A DNA stretch of 64,000 nt. Source: Phoronis australis. Taxonomy: Eukaryota; Phoronida; Phoronidae. Positions within the stretch are counted from its first letter, which is position 1. The number at the start of each line of letters is the position of its first letter. Positions 1 to 16,474 of the stretch are shown here, one piece after another. The stretch spans positions 70,305 to 134,304 of the forward strand of contig NMRA01000030.1 of the NCBI GenBank assembly GCA_002633005.1, read 5' to 3'. Under the pieces are notes generated by a model. The model searched no databases. It was not told the DNA's origin and was given only the letters and a program-made list of their open reading frames with translations. A program made the position numbers and the translations under genes.

Positions 1-16
1 AGAAAACTTAACACAG
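1..16 (+). CDS. SERAC1: SERAC1 partial exon at window edge
   Basis: Five codons (RKLNT) and one base precede a GTAATG donor at 17. The split codon joins with the next exon to give Gly, producing NTGW, which matches the Gly-Trp expected there in SERAC1. Phase and total length (1020 nt overall) support it, but 16 nt is little evidence by itself. Confidence 0.6.
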
Positions 17-3000
17 GTAATGCATCAGAAATGCACTTGTACTAGTCAATTTTTGGCCTGATTTGACTACTGCTTGCGGCAACAAATCTTAGTACCCATT
101 CCTTTCGTAAATGATGGCAGCTACCAATTATGAGCAGATTTCAGCAAGTGTTGCACTTGTTATGTCATTTTGTTTCCGTCCTTGTGTCTACCAAACCTCA
201 TCTTTGTTTATGGAAAGAAGTAGGTTAGACTAGTCCTGCTGATGTTTGGATGCCTCGGGTTATGTTCCTTAATGTTTTTATTATTTCTTTGGTGCAAATG
301 TTGAAACTTTTTAATGTGTTGTTAGATTTAAAAAGAGAAGTACCAAGTTTTTTTGTCAAATCTGAGAATTGCAGCTACCCCTCGTGGTCAAAGTATTGCC
401 TGCATGTACCATACATGAAACTGATAAACACCCCTAGAAACAGCATTTGCTGTGGATGCTCATCAACTTTTTGCTCTTGTTATAAATAGACACTAACTGG
501 TGCATACAACAGTGTAGGGATTAATGGGATATCCCTTCTCACCTAAACATATCTTCCATCTATAGTGGAGAGGACGATTTCCCACAATTCACTGTGCATG
601 CAGTCATTTTTTGTAGCTTCCCAATTATGATAAACTGATGTGCCATTTTCTTGAAGTTGTAAAGTATGCAGTAGCCAGATTACTAACTTAAGACTATTTT
701 TAGGCTGGATTCGTCCATTGGTGCTATGTTCTAAACATGTTGACCTTGAGGTGGCAACACAAGCCTACAGGTGTCTCTATAATATGGATCGGGTCAACGA
801 ACAACATAAACTGGACTCTGGAGTGTTTGTGTTGCACCCACAGCAGAGAAATGAGTAAGTCATCCATCAGAACATATGACCTGGTAACTGGACTCAAGAA
901 TTGTCTTCTTGAGTTTGATTCTGTCCACAAGCAGGCCTACATTATTTTGTTACTTGGTGAAATGAAATTTCTCCAAATCTGTTGCTTTGTCATAATTTTT
1001 TGTTTCTTTGTGCACACATTACAGACCAACGTGAACTTTACACACCATGTGTGTTTTGTGAATGATTCAAAGCCTTTTATTTGTGGTTAAAATTGCATGC
1101 AAGTTGGTGCTGTGGCTGCCATTTTTCACTGTTGGGTTTGCTAAGCCAATGATAGCTCTGCTGTTTCTGGTAGAATTTTTCAACTTTTTTCTACGGATAG
1201 ATCATTTCAAGAGCTACCGGAAGTATGACATTTGTTTTTCTCTAGCTGTAACCATTCTCGAATTATTTGAGATTTTCTGAGAACTGGTCTCCAGTTAATT
1301 GAGTTTTTGTGCCTTATCTTCAGCGTCTCTTGGCAGATCTCTCTGAAATTTGATATATGGATAGATCTTTTCAATCGCTATCAGTGTTACGCATACGTTC
1401 TTGCTATGACTAACTGTTCTCGCGATATTCGATATTTACTCCTTATATGATTGTTCTTTTATTTACTAGTAACTTATTTATAGCTGTACTTTCTTAGCCT
1501 ATCATATTTGTGCCAGAGCTCGCATTTTTCGTCTGATCAATATGTTTACATAGTCAATTGCTCAAGGACTTTTCTTTTGGGGTGAAATTGAATGAGAGAT
1601 GGTGCTGTGACGGCCATTTTTCGAATAATGTTTGCGGAGCTCTAGCCCCTGATCCTTGACCGAACCTTTTCAAATAAAAACTAATATGTTGGTGAAATAG
1701 GTATCAGAGTCATTGTTGTTCGTGTTCTTGGTTTCGTCATCAACCTCGCGTTTAAATTTTTAGTCAGTTTCGCCAAGTGTTGCTCAACAGAGCCCTGTTG
1801 TTGATTAGAGTAGATTATCTCATTTTGAACTTAGTAACTCTAACACTTTAAGCTGAAAATTTGAGTTTGAACTTGTCGATTTCGTTCCAGTTTTGATGGT
1901 CATCACTTGCAGAAACGTAGACTGCTGATGACCATAAGTAACAATACACTGTTGTATTGACAGGAAGCCAGCGTTACCAGTTGCAGACATCATCTTTATT
2001 CATGGATTACTTGGAGGAACGTTCAAGACATGGCGTCAAACACGGTCACCAGCATCTCCAGCTCAATATGTTAATGGCAAAGTAAATGGTGACTCAGTGT
2101 CATTCACCTCAAGTTGGCCTAAGGTAAATTGAATTTCTGGGAAAATAGCATCGTGGTATTTACCAGGGCATGTCCTTCATCTAGTTGCAGGTTAGCCAAA
2201 AACATAAATTATGTCTCAAACCTTTGTGTACCGTGATAAAAAAGGATTTCCATCCCCTGGGACATTGGAAAGTAATCCCCATTGTCAACAAGCTGTCGGT
2301 TTTGACGTGGCTGGGCAACCTTACACCTTCTGGCTGAGGTTAAGTGAAGACCAAACAAGCAGCAACAGTGGTAAATGTGGACACTTGCTCTGAGGAATCA
2401 CTGATAACAGCTTATTATTTAAAATGACTTATTCTTGTTAAAATGAAATTGAATTTCCAGCCTCAAAAGTGGGGCCCTCTTCATCAATATAGGAGCCTCA
2501 CCCTATGGGGTCCAAAGAGCAGGGCTCCTAATATAATTTATATCAATATAGAAGGCCCCACTCAAAGGGCCCCTTAGAGTGGGGACTTCTGTATTAATGT
2601 AGAAGACCCTGCTCGAAGGGCCCTTCAATATAGGGTCCCCACTTTTGCGCACCAAAATTCAATTTCTTGCCCATGTCATTTTAGTAAAAATAAGTCATTT
2701 TAAATAATAAGCTGTTCCATCCTGGGTAGAAGGTTCAGTGAGATGTCCTGACAAGTTGAAGCAGTGGTGGTTGTGAACACTACATTGCAGACAGTAATAT
2801 AATTAAAGACACAGTATTAGAGTCCCTTTTAATTGCTTTGAGAAGCCTGTTTTGAATGAGCAGCAAACAGGGTCGCACCGCACGTTACACTTGTTTGTGT
2901 GACTTTCCTGTTACCCCCCCTTCATTAGTCATTCTTTGCAGTATTTCACACCCGCCGTGTCTGACTGTGTGTGTTGTCAGCTTATACTCTTTGGTCCCAT

Positions 3001-6000
3001 TACTGCGTCATTTTATCTTCACTTGAGAATGAAACAAGTATGTTTCGAAATATCGTGTGTCTTTTAATTATGTCGCTAGGTCAGTTTCTGTATCTATGTT
3101 CAGTGGAGAGTAGAGTTTTGTTCCGAAAGTACAAACGTAACGGAATAAAGACTGTTAACAATGAAAAGTGTCGTGCATTTAACAAATTCTGTATAACCGA
3201 AAAGACACAGTAGCAAATGAATGTGGATTACATGGCTACGATTGACCAAATGCGTATGACTTGTATGTATGTATGTGTGTAATACTATGTACATGACTAA
3301 TCATGCGATGGAACAGGTTTTCATTGTCTTCTGATATGTTGAAACAAGTTTCTTACTAGAGAGAGGGTGAAAACGTCTAACTCACCAGACTCTCAATGTT
3401 TTTCAGTAAATGATTTACCTATTATTGAACATGTATAATCATGTTTATTTATTTATTGTGATTTTTAAATGAGGGTGTCCCCTTCAGTGATAGCACTGCT
3501 TTTTTGTGTATGTGAGGGTTCTCATGAGTTTCAAATCAAGCATTTTGTGCTTTAGTTCCAACCTACGTGGCCTGCTCATGTCCGATTGAACTCAGACATC
3601 GTATGCCCTACAATCTTTTTTGTCAATTTTGATGCGATTCATTTTATCCTGCCTCTCACCAATCGCCCTTCACACGGTATATTTGCTATATTCCAGGACT
3701 GGTTACCCAAGGACTTTCACAATGTGCGTATCCTGGCAGTAGATTATGACTCACACTTATCCACCTGGTCACCAACATCTCAGTATCAACCAGAAAAGTG
3801 AGTTGGTTTTCTAGTTTTATTATACACCGCAAGGTGGCCTGCCTGCAGTTGTTTGTCTAATTAATTTGAAATTCATCAAAATATTCTGCGCTCTCCCATG
3901 ACATACTTGATGCACTGTGTCGAGAGGTATTATTCACTACCTGCCAATAGTTGCAACCCTGAGGGTAAACCAAACTTATTTAGACTTAGTTCTAATGATG
4001 TCATGCACATCACTTCTGAAGATGTCACACACAGCAATACTGATGCTGTCATACCCAGCACTTCTGATGATGTCATACCCAGCAATACTGATGATGTCAT
4101 GCCCAGCAATACCGATGATGTCATACCCAGCAGCACATTACGTTATGAGGATTGACAATATGTCTTTAAACAGTCAAGAATTCGTGTTGAATTTCAGGCA
4201 GTCCATTGAAGCAAGAAGTAAAGAAATTTACCACAAGCTAAAGACTGCAGGAGTTGGCACGAGACCTATCATTATGATTGGACATTCCATGGGAGGTAAC
4301 TACTACGTTTAGGCCTCTTCTCTTTTGTGGGGGAAAATAATTATGACAATAATTTTCCATCATTTTACATAGTCCTTGCCACACTAAGCATTATTTGATT
4401 TTGGGGAATTCGTCTTGGGCGTTGCCGTCATTTTTCAAATGGAATTGTTGTTGGCTTGTAAACATCTGATGACATTAAGCAAAACTTGGTGACGTGGAAA
4501 CAATGCGAGGGAAAACACCTGATCATGATGCTGGTAAGTGCATACACCATATTGCCCATGGTACATTACTTGCTCAGTATCAAAAAGGGGAATCGTGAGC
4601 TAAAAGAGCCGAGCTCAGATTACATGGGCAAGGTAACTGGCCTCTGCTAAGATGGTTATATTAAAACACAAACATCCAAAATCAAAAAGTCGTAAGTTTA
4701 AGACGTGGGTTTGCATGAATTTTCAATATAAATTCTATATAGATTATGTGTGAAAATTTCGAGTTGATCCAATAAGAACTTTAGCAAGCAAAAAAGCAAA
4801 TTTTTTGACAAAGCAACAGACTTGGAGAAATTTCGTTTCACCAAGTAACGATTCTTGATCAAAGTTTGTCTGCAACTTTGCTGGCTGTGCCAATTAATGC
4901 AAATATTGTTGATTAGCATGCTATTTAAAAAACTGGGTGACCTACCTGTGGGCTGAGCGACTTGACTTTCTGAGTCAGTCGACCAGCTGACCTAGGTATA
5001 TTCCTGGGATAGAATGTTGTCGTGGAGAACTGAGAAAAAAAATGTTGACAACGCTGGGAACTGTATACCCCATTAAACAGGGAATGCAATGCACTAGCTC
5101 ACAGTCTTCTACTTTAATCAGTACTATATGTTTGAGCCCTCTCTCTCGCTATACAATACTCGTACAGGAACACAGTAAATGGGTGAATACCTAATGCTGT
5201 CTGCTCTTTGCAGGCTTGTTGGTCAAAGAAATGCTGGTTAACCACGTGGACTTCTCGCGTCAGGCCGTGGGATGTATCTTTTACGGAACACCTCATTTTG
5301 GTTCGCCACTGGCTGATTCTTCTTCGCAGGGCATATCACGTAGAGTCCTGTCTCCTAGTACCGAGGTCACCGAGTTAAAAACAGGTAAACGCCGATATCA
5401 GTTTTATTATTTTTTATCCAGTTGCCATACTTTGTGAATGTGGCATATTTGTGTGCAGCAGTTTTCCAGTTCAATCTATAGCAATTTCATGTATTCACAA
5501 ATTCAAACAAGTTTGTTGATGTTATACTCTGTTCGTTAACTAAATGTGGTCGACAGACAAATGTTTGCTTATCATTACATTCTATGGTCAAAAATGAAAC
5601 TCACAAAACACATCACAGGAAATAGTCCCAAAATTTTCCTTGCCTTACCTGCGAATGACATTTTGGATGCTTTGTCCGACTAAAAATCTCCGACGTTTTA
5701 CCTGTCAGTGTGCAAATGTTAAGGGATGGAAGTTTGTTTAATTCTGATGATTTAATGGAGAAGTTTGAGACTGTGTGAACTAAGTTGCCTTATTTATATT
5801 TGTGTGTCAGGTAGAAAGAGTATTGTGAATTTAATTGAATCTAGTCTGCTGAACAATACTCACAAACCGCCCTCCCCCGATTTTTTGGATTCGCCAATTT
5901 AACCGCCCAGGGCGTTAACCCGAACGATTACGGTAAATTCTTAGAAGACAGTAAGAAAGAAATGTGCTGCTCTGACAACAAAACGCTTGAAGCTGTTTTG

Positions 6001-7960
6001 GACTTTGTGTCTGTCAAAACGCATTCATTTAGACCACTAGCTTTTATAAAATTGGTCAATAATTTCAGTCTCATTCAGATTCAAAATGATAGTGCAAATA
6101 ACTGTAATAGGTTAAGACCAAAGTCAATAAAGGTGCTAAACTCAGCTGGTTCTTATGCACTGTGCATGACCTCAGTGTCGTTTCTTTGCAAGTCATTAGG
6201 CAAATCATTGATGTTGTAAGGGAAACATGATCAGTCTTCATCAAACGGGTTATTTAAGGTTAACCTCCACTGATTCCGTCAGGCCATCATTAATGTTGGA
6301 AGCAAATTCATATTATTTGTGAGTTGTGTTCTGGACAGTGTGCTGCTGGAGGGCTCAGAATTAAAGCTACCGCAAGTTGTAATTTCACTATTTTTGGTAC
6401 ATGCACTTCAAAAACAAATTTTGAATGTTATTTATGTTAAAGAAGGATGCTCCCAACATAAATACAAAAATAAATAGAGCATTGTTTGAGAAGTGAGAAA
6501 AGATTGCTTTGTAACATGAGCGAACAAAACCCAGAAAGGAATTCCACGCTCTGTGTGATGCTGTCTCCACTTTCACAACAGAAAACTGAGATGTGTCCAA
6601 AATTAAAGTAACTGCCGCGACTACATGCATCAAGTTGGTTTTCAAATTCGCTATTTTCACCTATTGCTGAGAAATAAGTTTTATTGTGATTAAAAAACAA
6701 ACTCAGGCCATTTATGTTCAGTTCTTTTACATTGGGTTTCACAGACTGTGGTTTCATACCAGCTTTAATATCTTTCCAAAATTTTCTCTAGACTCACCGG
6801 CTTTGTTGACACTGCACATGAAGTTTAAAGAGTTGTGCAGCAAAATGAATCTCGCATGTCTCAGCTTCGGTGAAACACAGAAAACATCAGTCGGCCTCAA
6901 TGTTCAGCTCAACATTGTACCTCTACAGTCTTCTGGTAACAGCTTTACAGTAACTCTTCTTGAAATACGAACATGAACTAATCTTTACATATAAGGTTTT
7001 CCAATTTTTTAAATGCCAAGTTCAATTTTGATTTCAAAAGGTACATCCGTTTGTTTTTCATAATCGCTGCTAACTCTTCTTGGAAATCTGATCAACTAAT
7101 ATCTTTTAGGAAAACACCATATTTAGTTTTCCTTAGAACGTACATTAATTCTTGCTGAAAATATTTGCCGTTTCATAAATGTTTGTTAGAAGACTGATAT
7201 TGCTTACCAAAGTACATGACTGTATGCATTGTAGGTAAGAAAATGACATTATCATTTGATGGTTTGATGCTGTAGTGCTTCACTGGATGTCAGATGTCTA
7301 AAAGGGAGCGCCACCACAATTTCTGAAATACAAATGTTAGCAAAACCCCTAAAAATGTCGTGCCGGTGGCATTTTTAACTAGGCAGGATATGTCAGGGCT
7401 CTCTTAAATCTGCCTTTGGTCTGGGGCCAGTTCCAAGAAAAACTTCTTAGTTAAAACAAATCTTAAATTTCAGTCTATTTAAAGATAAAACTTAAATTCA
7501 AGAAAGATATTCTAAGTTTGAGTTACGGATATATGTTTTTGACTTAAGTTTTTTTCTTAATTTTAACTGTGGAAGTCTTGCGAGATTTGGAAGTTTTAAA
7601 GTTTGAAAGTTGAGACAATGAACTGTCAGTTTCTTGGAAGGAGACCCTGTGTTGCTTTGAGAAAGAGGTACCTAGCCTGAAACAGATACAATATAATAAA
7701 CAATTTGTCCTATAGGTATAATTTTAATTGTACAGTTTTATCTCTCTAACATTTTAAACATGCTTTTGTATTTTCCACTAGACCCAGGTGTAGGCGAGTT
7801 CTTCAGTCTCGATTGCAATCACCTGGATGTTTGCAAGCCTTCCAGCAGGCACTCTCACCTGTATCAGAGAACGAGAATTTTCATACAGAGGTGTATCAGC
7901 AGGATTAAACCAAGGGATAATGTTAAAGACGAAGAATTTGATTACTGCTTGCTGTATTAG
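1..7960 (+). CDS. SERAC1: SERAC1, C-terminal part (8 coding exons)
   Basis: Coding segments are join(1..16, 704..854, 1964..2123, 3697..3797, 4198..4295, 5214..5384, 6792..6935, 7782..7960). They total 1020 nt and give the last 339 residues plus stop with every GT-AG junction in phase. The 5' part lies outside the window. What is seen: an alpha/beta-hydrolase core with an oxyanion-type HGLLGG (local residues 69-74), nucleophile elbow GHSMGG (Ser173), YGTPHFGS, and a C-terminal DCNHLDVCKP whose His294 is the likely catalytic His. Family knowledge: SERAC1 acts at mitochondria-ER contacts in phosphatidylglycerol remodelling, which affects cardiolipin and cholesterol trafficking. No frameshift or lost motif is visible, so the gene looks functional. 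It is convergent with the P450 downstream. The alternative, another PGAP1-like lipase, is unlikely because similarity runs through the whole C-terminal half. Confidence 0.93.
704..854 (+). CDS. SERAC1: SERAC1 exon (helical-repeat end)
   Basis: Preceded by an acceptor ending TTTTTAG and followed by a GTAAGT donor. It encodes WIRPLVLCSKHVDLEVAT through YNMDRVNEQHKLDSGVFVLH, matching the armadillo-like region and the conserved Gly-Val-(Tyr/Phe)-Val-Leu-His-Pro-Gln motif just before the hydrolase domain. The correct frame is the one with no ATG-initiated ORF, so an ORF scan misses it. Confidence 0.9.
1964..2123 (+). CDS. SERAC1: SERAC1 exon with oxyanion-hole motif
   Basis: Acceptor TTGACAG, donor GTAAAT. 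It encodes VADIIFIHGLLGGTFKTWRQ, the first beta strand and oxyanion-type HGLLGG of the hydrolase domain, followed by a less conserved Ser/Val-rich loop ending SSWPK. Confidence 0.93.
2405..2716. mobile_element. Foldback/MITE-like element in SERAC1 intron
   Basis: A 28-bp perfect inverted repeat (2405-2432 against 2689-2716, starting AACAGCTTATTATTTAAAAT) bounds a 312-bp unit. The arms continue imperfectly inward for roughly another 60 bp, and the centre is a set of GGGCCC-containing half-palindromes. There is no ORF. I could not identify a target-site duplication with confidence. It lies in the intron between the exons ending 2123 and starting 3697. Confidence 0.75.
3697..3797 (+). CDS. SERAC1: SERAC1 exon
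   Basis: Acceptor ATTCCAG, donor GTGAGT. It encodes DWLPKDFHNVRILAVDYDSH and LSTWSPTSQYQPEK, which align with the conserved segment (WP-K-W-L, R-I-I-S-V-x-Y-D, L-S-D-W) of SERAC1 proteins. Confidence 0.92.
3994..4137 (+). repeat. 24-bp minisatellite, six units
   Basis: Six 24-bp units, roughly GATGATGTCATACCCAGCAA plus TACT, with about 80-95% identity between neighbours. Because 24 is a multiple of three, several frames stay open and would read as octapeptides such as DDVIPSNT. It sits in the SERAC1 intron just upstream of the catalytic-serine exon; the open frames end in stops before the exon. Confidence 0.9.
4198..4295 (+). CDS. SERAC1: SERAC1 exon with catalytic serine
   Basis: Acceptor AATTTCAG, donor GTAACT. 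It encodes the helix before the nucleophile elbow and GVGTRPIIMIGHSMGG, the GxSxG motif with the catalytic Ser. It begins 60 nt downstream of a 24-bp minisatellite that ends at 4137. Confidence 0.94.
5214..5384 (+). CDS. SERAC1: SERAC1 exon
   Basis: Acceptor TTTGCAG, donor GTAAAC. It encodes GLLVKEML, then VGCIFYGTPHFGSPLAD, then LSPSTEVTELKT. The (F/Y)-x-(T/V)-P-H-x-G-S motif and the E-V-x-E-L segment are typical of SERAC1. Confidence 0.94.
6792..6935 (+). CDS. SERAC1: SERAC1 exon
   Basis: Acceptor TTCTCTAG, donor GTAACA. It encodes DSPALLTLHMKFKELCSKMN and an I-V-P-L-Q-S-S end, matching the conserved D-S-P-A-L-x-x-L helix and the strand preceding the catalytic Asp region. Confidence 0.9.
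7782..7960 (+). CDS. SERAC1: SERAC1 terminal exon
   Basis: Acceptor TTCCACTAG. It encodes GVGEFFSLDCNHLDVCKP (His of the triad) followed by LYQRTRIFIQRCI and a charged tail ending at the TAG at 7958. The 3' UTR runs to the poly(A) signal near 8412. Confidence 0.93.
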
Positions 7961-8440
7961 GACATAAGGATACAGTTTTAAGAGATTGTGTCACGATATT
8001 TACTAGATTAGTTTTAATACTTAGATCAAAGGACAAGAAACTCACTCTTGTAGGGCATCTCTACTAAGATTTTAGAATGTACAACAAGGTTTTCATAAAA
8101 AAGCATGTTTATTGTTCTATATCCAGATGACTTCATTATTGTACATTTTGTCATGGACTCGGTTATTGTTGGATATTACCTTTATATTGATAATGAATTA
8201 TTTTACCTGTGATGTGCCACGCTACTAGTTGGCTGGTATTGTGTCAGTGGTGCTCAGAGATGTCTCGTAGTTTGTTAGGCGACATGTTCACAAAGTGTTG
8301 ATCGTTTTACACCAGCTCAAAGTATAGCCTGAGATAATGTTGCATTTTTATACATGGCCTTCACTTACTATGTATTTTATTTTGATACATTAGACATTAT
8401 AGACATAACTTAATAAATAAATATAATCTAGCTGCTGTCA
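7961..8440 (+). terminator. SERAC1: SERAC1 3' UTR and poly(A) signal
   Basis: AATAAA occurs at 8412-8417 and again, overlapping, at 8416-8421, about 450 nt after the stop. No other ORF or repeat is seen in this AT-rich stretch. The exact cleavage site is inferred. Confidence 0.6.
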
Positions 8441-9247
8441 CTTCAGAAGCTTAATGTTAACTATTGATTGTACAAAAAATTCAAAATGTCTGAAATTATT
8501 TTTTTCTGTCTCCTTTCAACACATGGTGCCAGTTTTCATGTTCCATAGGTCATTCCACAGTCATCACTGTTTACTGGTCTTTATTTTTTACTTGGATTTA
8601 TTGCCTGTTAATCTTAAGTTACCTCCCTCGCCTATTGTGAAAAGTCACCATTTCATCTCATTTAATTCCTTTCAACTGGTGACTTGAACCACACCCTTCA
8701 CACAATGGTCATGGCAACAATTTTGGTATGATGTTTTGAACATTTCTTCTTCAATTTATGTACTTTTAATTAAGAAATAAACACAAAAGTTAAAAAAAAT
8801 AATTTTTGGGTGACGTCACTCAGTGCCTGGCTGGATCCCTCTCCGCCATTGTGTAGTTTCTTATGCCAGCTGCCAGTCATGAGTTCATTGAATATTATCA
8901 AAAGTTGCTTGTGCAGAGGATGCTGTAACAGCAATCAACAGACAATATTTCTGTTTTTGCATTTCCAAACCGAGACCTTAAGGTTGCCCCAGAAAGGGCC
9001 TAACTTCGTATATCGGACACGGGTATGGCAGTACACGTTGTAGTCAGCCAGCCAGCTAGTATGAAGACTATCGTATATTTATTATACAGCTTTGTACCAA
9101 GGCTATACACGTTGGAGCAAGTTCAGGAGCCGCAATGTGCTCCGCCCTCTTGGAAGAATCGTGCTTCGATATGTTGCAGAAATGGAGATTTTAAGGTTTC
9201 TTCAACGTTTGTCAATGCCCAATAGTTGAAAATAGGATGTAGATGCC

Positions 9248-9497
9248 CAGTGGCAGATCTACGTTTTCAGTAAGGGCGGGGGGGGGTTGGGCGTTAGGAT
9301 TCGAATCCGAGGCGCGTAGCGCCGAGCGGAAAGAAGGTCGGGAGGGTGTAACATTTTTTGTGGTTTTTAGTACCTGATTTCATTTTTCTGGCGAAATTTG
9401 TTTCAGTTTTTATTTTTGATCCTGTCCCGAGGGGAGGGTTCAGTTTGAACCCCCTGAACCCCCCCCCCCCCNCCCCCCCCCCGTAGATCCGCCTCTG
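9248..9497. mobile_element. Small TIR transposon, family B copy 1
   Basis: 250-bp unit beginning CAGTGGCAGATCTACG and ending CGTAGATCCGCCTCTG, which are inverted copies of each other. It is flanked by direct GATGCC repeats (9242-9247 and 9498-9503), a probable target-site duplication. A 12-bp palindrome GGATTCGAATCC and a GGCGCGTAGCGCC hairpin lie near the left end. The right end has a long C run with an N at 9472. Non-coding; a second copy is at 11288. Confidence 0.85.
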
Positions 9498-10366
9498 GAT
9501 GCCACGCCACATAATCTGAGGTCATGACCGCAGTCGGCAGAGAGACAGGAGTCGGACACTGAACATAATCAACGGTACAAAGCTTTCATAATTTTGGAAC
9601 TGACAAGACAGAAACGAGTATCATTTACCAGAAACACAATCCAGTAAGCATCAGTATAATTAGATATGACTGTTCCTGACAAACAAACTCGGCATTTGAA
9701 GAAATTAAATCAGTGTCGATCCGCTCAATATTCGCGCCGACTGGGCTTTGTCAGGGTAAAAACTTCGATTAGATTTACAAATCGAGACAAATATAACTCG
9801 ACACTAAAGTGGTTAGAAAATTAAATCCCTATTCAGTAAAAGGCTTTAATTACCACTCTGACTGAAATCAGAACTGTCCGCAGACTGAGTAGGTTCCTGA
9901 CCGGCTTCACTCGCCGAATACGCCGGAGGATCGTGTTCGTGCGTCCTCAAACACGCAAAGGCTTATCGATATGGGGAGGTCTAACTGGTTACCTGTTTTA
10001 CTTAGGGCCTGAGTGTCGTCTTCACCCCCATCTTAACACCTGTCTTCATAACACTGGTTAAGCTCGTAACTTACAAAAACACTACTATCCGCAATTGAAT
10101 ATATACTGTTAACTGACCTACGTCTTCTGCTGATGACATCACTTGGCGGGAAACCAAAAAAAAACATTTTTTTTTAAATTGAAAATTCCTCAACTTTTTC
10201 CCAAAATAAGTGCCTGTTTAATTAGATTTTGTGTTATTTTAAAATTATTATACACTATAAAACCTAAAGAAGTGCAAAAATCCATTGTAGAAACGCTTTA
10301 AGACAAATCCTCAAAATTATATTTTGCTTTTTAGGTGGAGGCACGACTAAAACATTGCCAAGGGTA

Positions 10367-10450
10367 CATGCGCCCACCCAGGGGGGTTCGAAGGAGCTCC
10401 CCCCCCCCCCCCCNAGAAATTCGAGCCCCCCCCCCCCATATTAAAGGCTG
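10367..10450. mobile_element. Family A element, internally deleted
   Basis: Begins CATGCGCCCACCCAGGGGGG and contains GAAATTCGAGCCCCC near its right end, both hallmarks of the family A copies at 10820 and 56339, but the central 170 bp are missing. It includes C runs and the N at 10414. Confidence 0.6.
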
Positions 10451-10536
10451 TCAGACGTTAACTACAACATAGCAAAGTCAGCCAACGGGATAGCAGGACT
10501 GAACGTCATCCCTAAGAGCTTTGTTACAGAGATGTC

Positions 10537-10542
10537 TTTATT
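10537..10542 (-). terminator. P450 poly(A) signal
   Basis: AATAAA on the minus strand, 54 nt after the P450 stop codon. It gives a short 3' UTR. Confidence 0.6.
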
Positions 10543-10595
10543 GGTAAATGATTAAACCTTTAGTAATAATTATCCGGTTTCTGTAGCACTGGGGA

Positions 10596-14878
<4,283 letters not shown>

Positions 14879-14918
14879 TCAGTTCTGTTTTCAATAGCAC
14901 ACAATGGTTGTCACTCCG

Positions 14919-14924
14919 TTTATA
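14919..14924 (-). promoter_or_regulatory. Possible P450 TATA box
   Basis: CTATAAACGG on the minus strand, about 41-46 nt upstream of the ATG. A start site 25-30 nt downstream would leave a 5' UTR of under 25 nt. Inference from position only. Confidence 0.35.
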
Positions 14925-14929
14925 GCAGT

Positions 14930-16350
14930 GCGGCAAGACGCGATAGGCCTAGTAGTGACTTCGACGATAGTAGAGCCGCGCTTCGCATGATCAAAGTCCA
15001 CCTATCCTAGTCAATACGTATCGAGGACAACCCTAAAGGATGCAGGTATTTTTAAAACTGGCAGCGCAGCCGGCTCTCTGACAACCCTGCTGAAAAGTCG
15101 TAAGCTATACTTGGTGAACGAAGGCCAAGTGGTCCCTCAGCATACGCACGCCCAGTCGGAATCCGTATAGGACGGTCGCAATTCACATGCTCAGCGATTA
15201 CATATAATGCACTAACTCCTTGTTCCTCGTGCCTTCAGTACATAACGCAACTCCTTGGATTATTTGCTGCTTGGAATGATCATTGAGTGGCAACAAGATC
15301 TTGTTTCGGCACTGGCTGGTGTCACTGGCCAGGCGTCAGTCCGAGCTTCGCCGACGATCACACGTCGCTCGTTACCTATTTCGTGTCCAGAAGTAGTTAC
15401 CCTACTGGGGTTTGCACTATGTCACTGAACAGTCGACGCAGGTGATGCGTTGACGTTTTCAAAGTCGTAACAAATTGCTTGTTCAGTGTTGTATAAACGA
15501 CACATTGCACAAGAGTACGAATAAGTCACTTTGGTACATATGTACCGAAGTTGCACTTCGATCTGCATAATCTCAAAACCACATACAATTGTGCTGCGAG
15601 ACTATTCACTCTTGTACCGAGCGCCACCTGTACTGGCGGGAGTGATGAAAGTGGCGAATGAGAGGCGTGCTGAGTCGAGGCAACGTTTGCGATGCTTTAC
15701 AAGGTACAAAAAAGCGAGAAAGTCCATCGGAAGGTGGTTGCACCTTCCCTATAACTGAAAATTTAAAGAGTGATTCTCGCTGCATTTTAATCAGACATGA
15801 ACGTGCAATATCGCCAAATATTTTAATATAAATTTGAAAATTATTAAAAATCCTGTATGAAAAAGATCGGCTAAAACACGAAAACTTGACGGATTGGATG
15901 CAAAAAATCGGAAAGAAAGAACCATTCGAGGTCGTGAAGTAAATGAGTTTTTCAAGTTCATGCACGTCTGGCACTTTTAAGATGACAAGTCCCCAAGCTT
16001 GGGGGTACATGATCCGACTTGATTAGTGTTCAAATTCAATAAAATGAAACAAATGTGTACTGAACTTTTTTATGAGACATCAGAGATGTATGTCCTGATG
16101 TCCCCTCCCCCCATACTGACCTCATTGCTCCAGTAAAATTAGTTGGTAACATAACACAGTCTCGGTGTTAATATGTTCAATGTGTAGCTATGACGGAATA
16201 AGGACTTTGCCGGATGAGGATGTCGAAATATGTCAGTTTTGTGGCAAAGAATGATTTTTGTTTCTCAGTAAAAGTATTACTTTGTCTAAAAATGCTCATA
16301 TTATTTTTCCACAGTTTAGTTCAGTCACAACATGTTGCAGTAGTGCCAGC
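14930..16350. other. Upstream flank of P450, no feature recognised
   Basis: Divergent upstream DNA of the P450 gene. ORFs here are short, overlap on both strands and have no recognisable domain. No repeat was identified. Confidence 0.5.
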
Positions 16351-16360
16351 AATACTATTT

Positions 16361-16474
16361 AATCTTCCAATATTGTCAGAGTATCAATTCCAATATTGTC
16401 ATAATGTCAATTCCAACATTGTAATAATATCAATTCCAATATTGCCTTAATATCAATTCCAATATTGTCACAAT
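16361..16474. repeat. 23-bp tandem repeat, about five units
   Basis: Five copies of an AT-rich 22-23-bp unit, close to ATCAATTCCAATATTGTCAT plus AAT. The first is the most diverged. Each unit carries the dyad CAATATTG. Confidence 0.85.

Larger units (their letters stand above)
8441..10536. other. Intergenic between convergent SERAC1 and P450
   Basis: About 2.1 kb between the two poly(A) signals. It contains the repeats at 9248-9497 and 10367-10450, a perfect TGACGTCA palindrome at 8811, and A/T homopolymers. No exon-like stretch was recognised. Confidence 0.6.

Noticed and set aside
3898-4155. 85-codon ORF with octapeptide repeats in the SERAC1 intron
   Set aside because: Open only because the minisatellite period is 24. 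It overlaps open frames on both strands and does not join the next exon in frame.
15606-16010. 134-codon minus-strand ORF upstream of the P450
   Set aside because: No domain, and composition typical of random AT-rich DNA.
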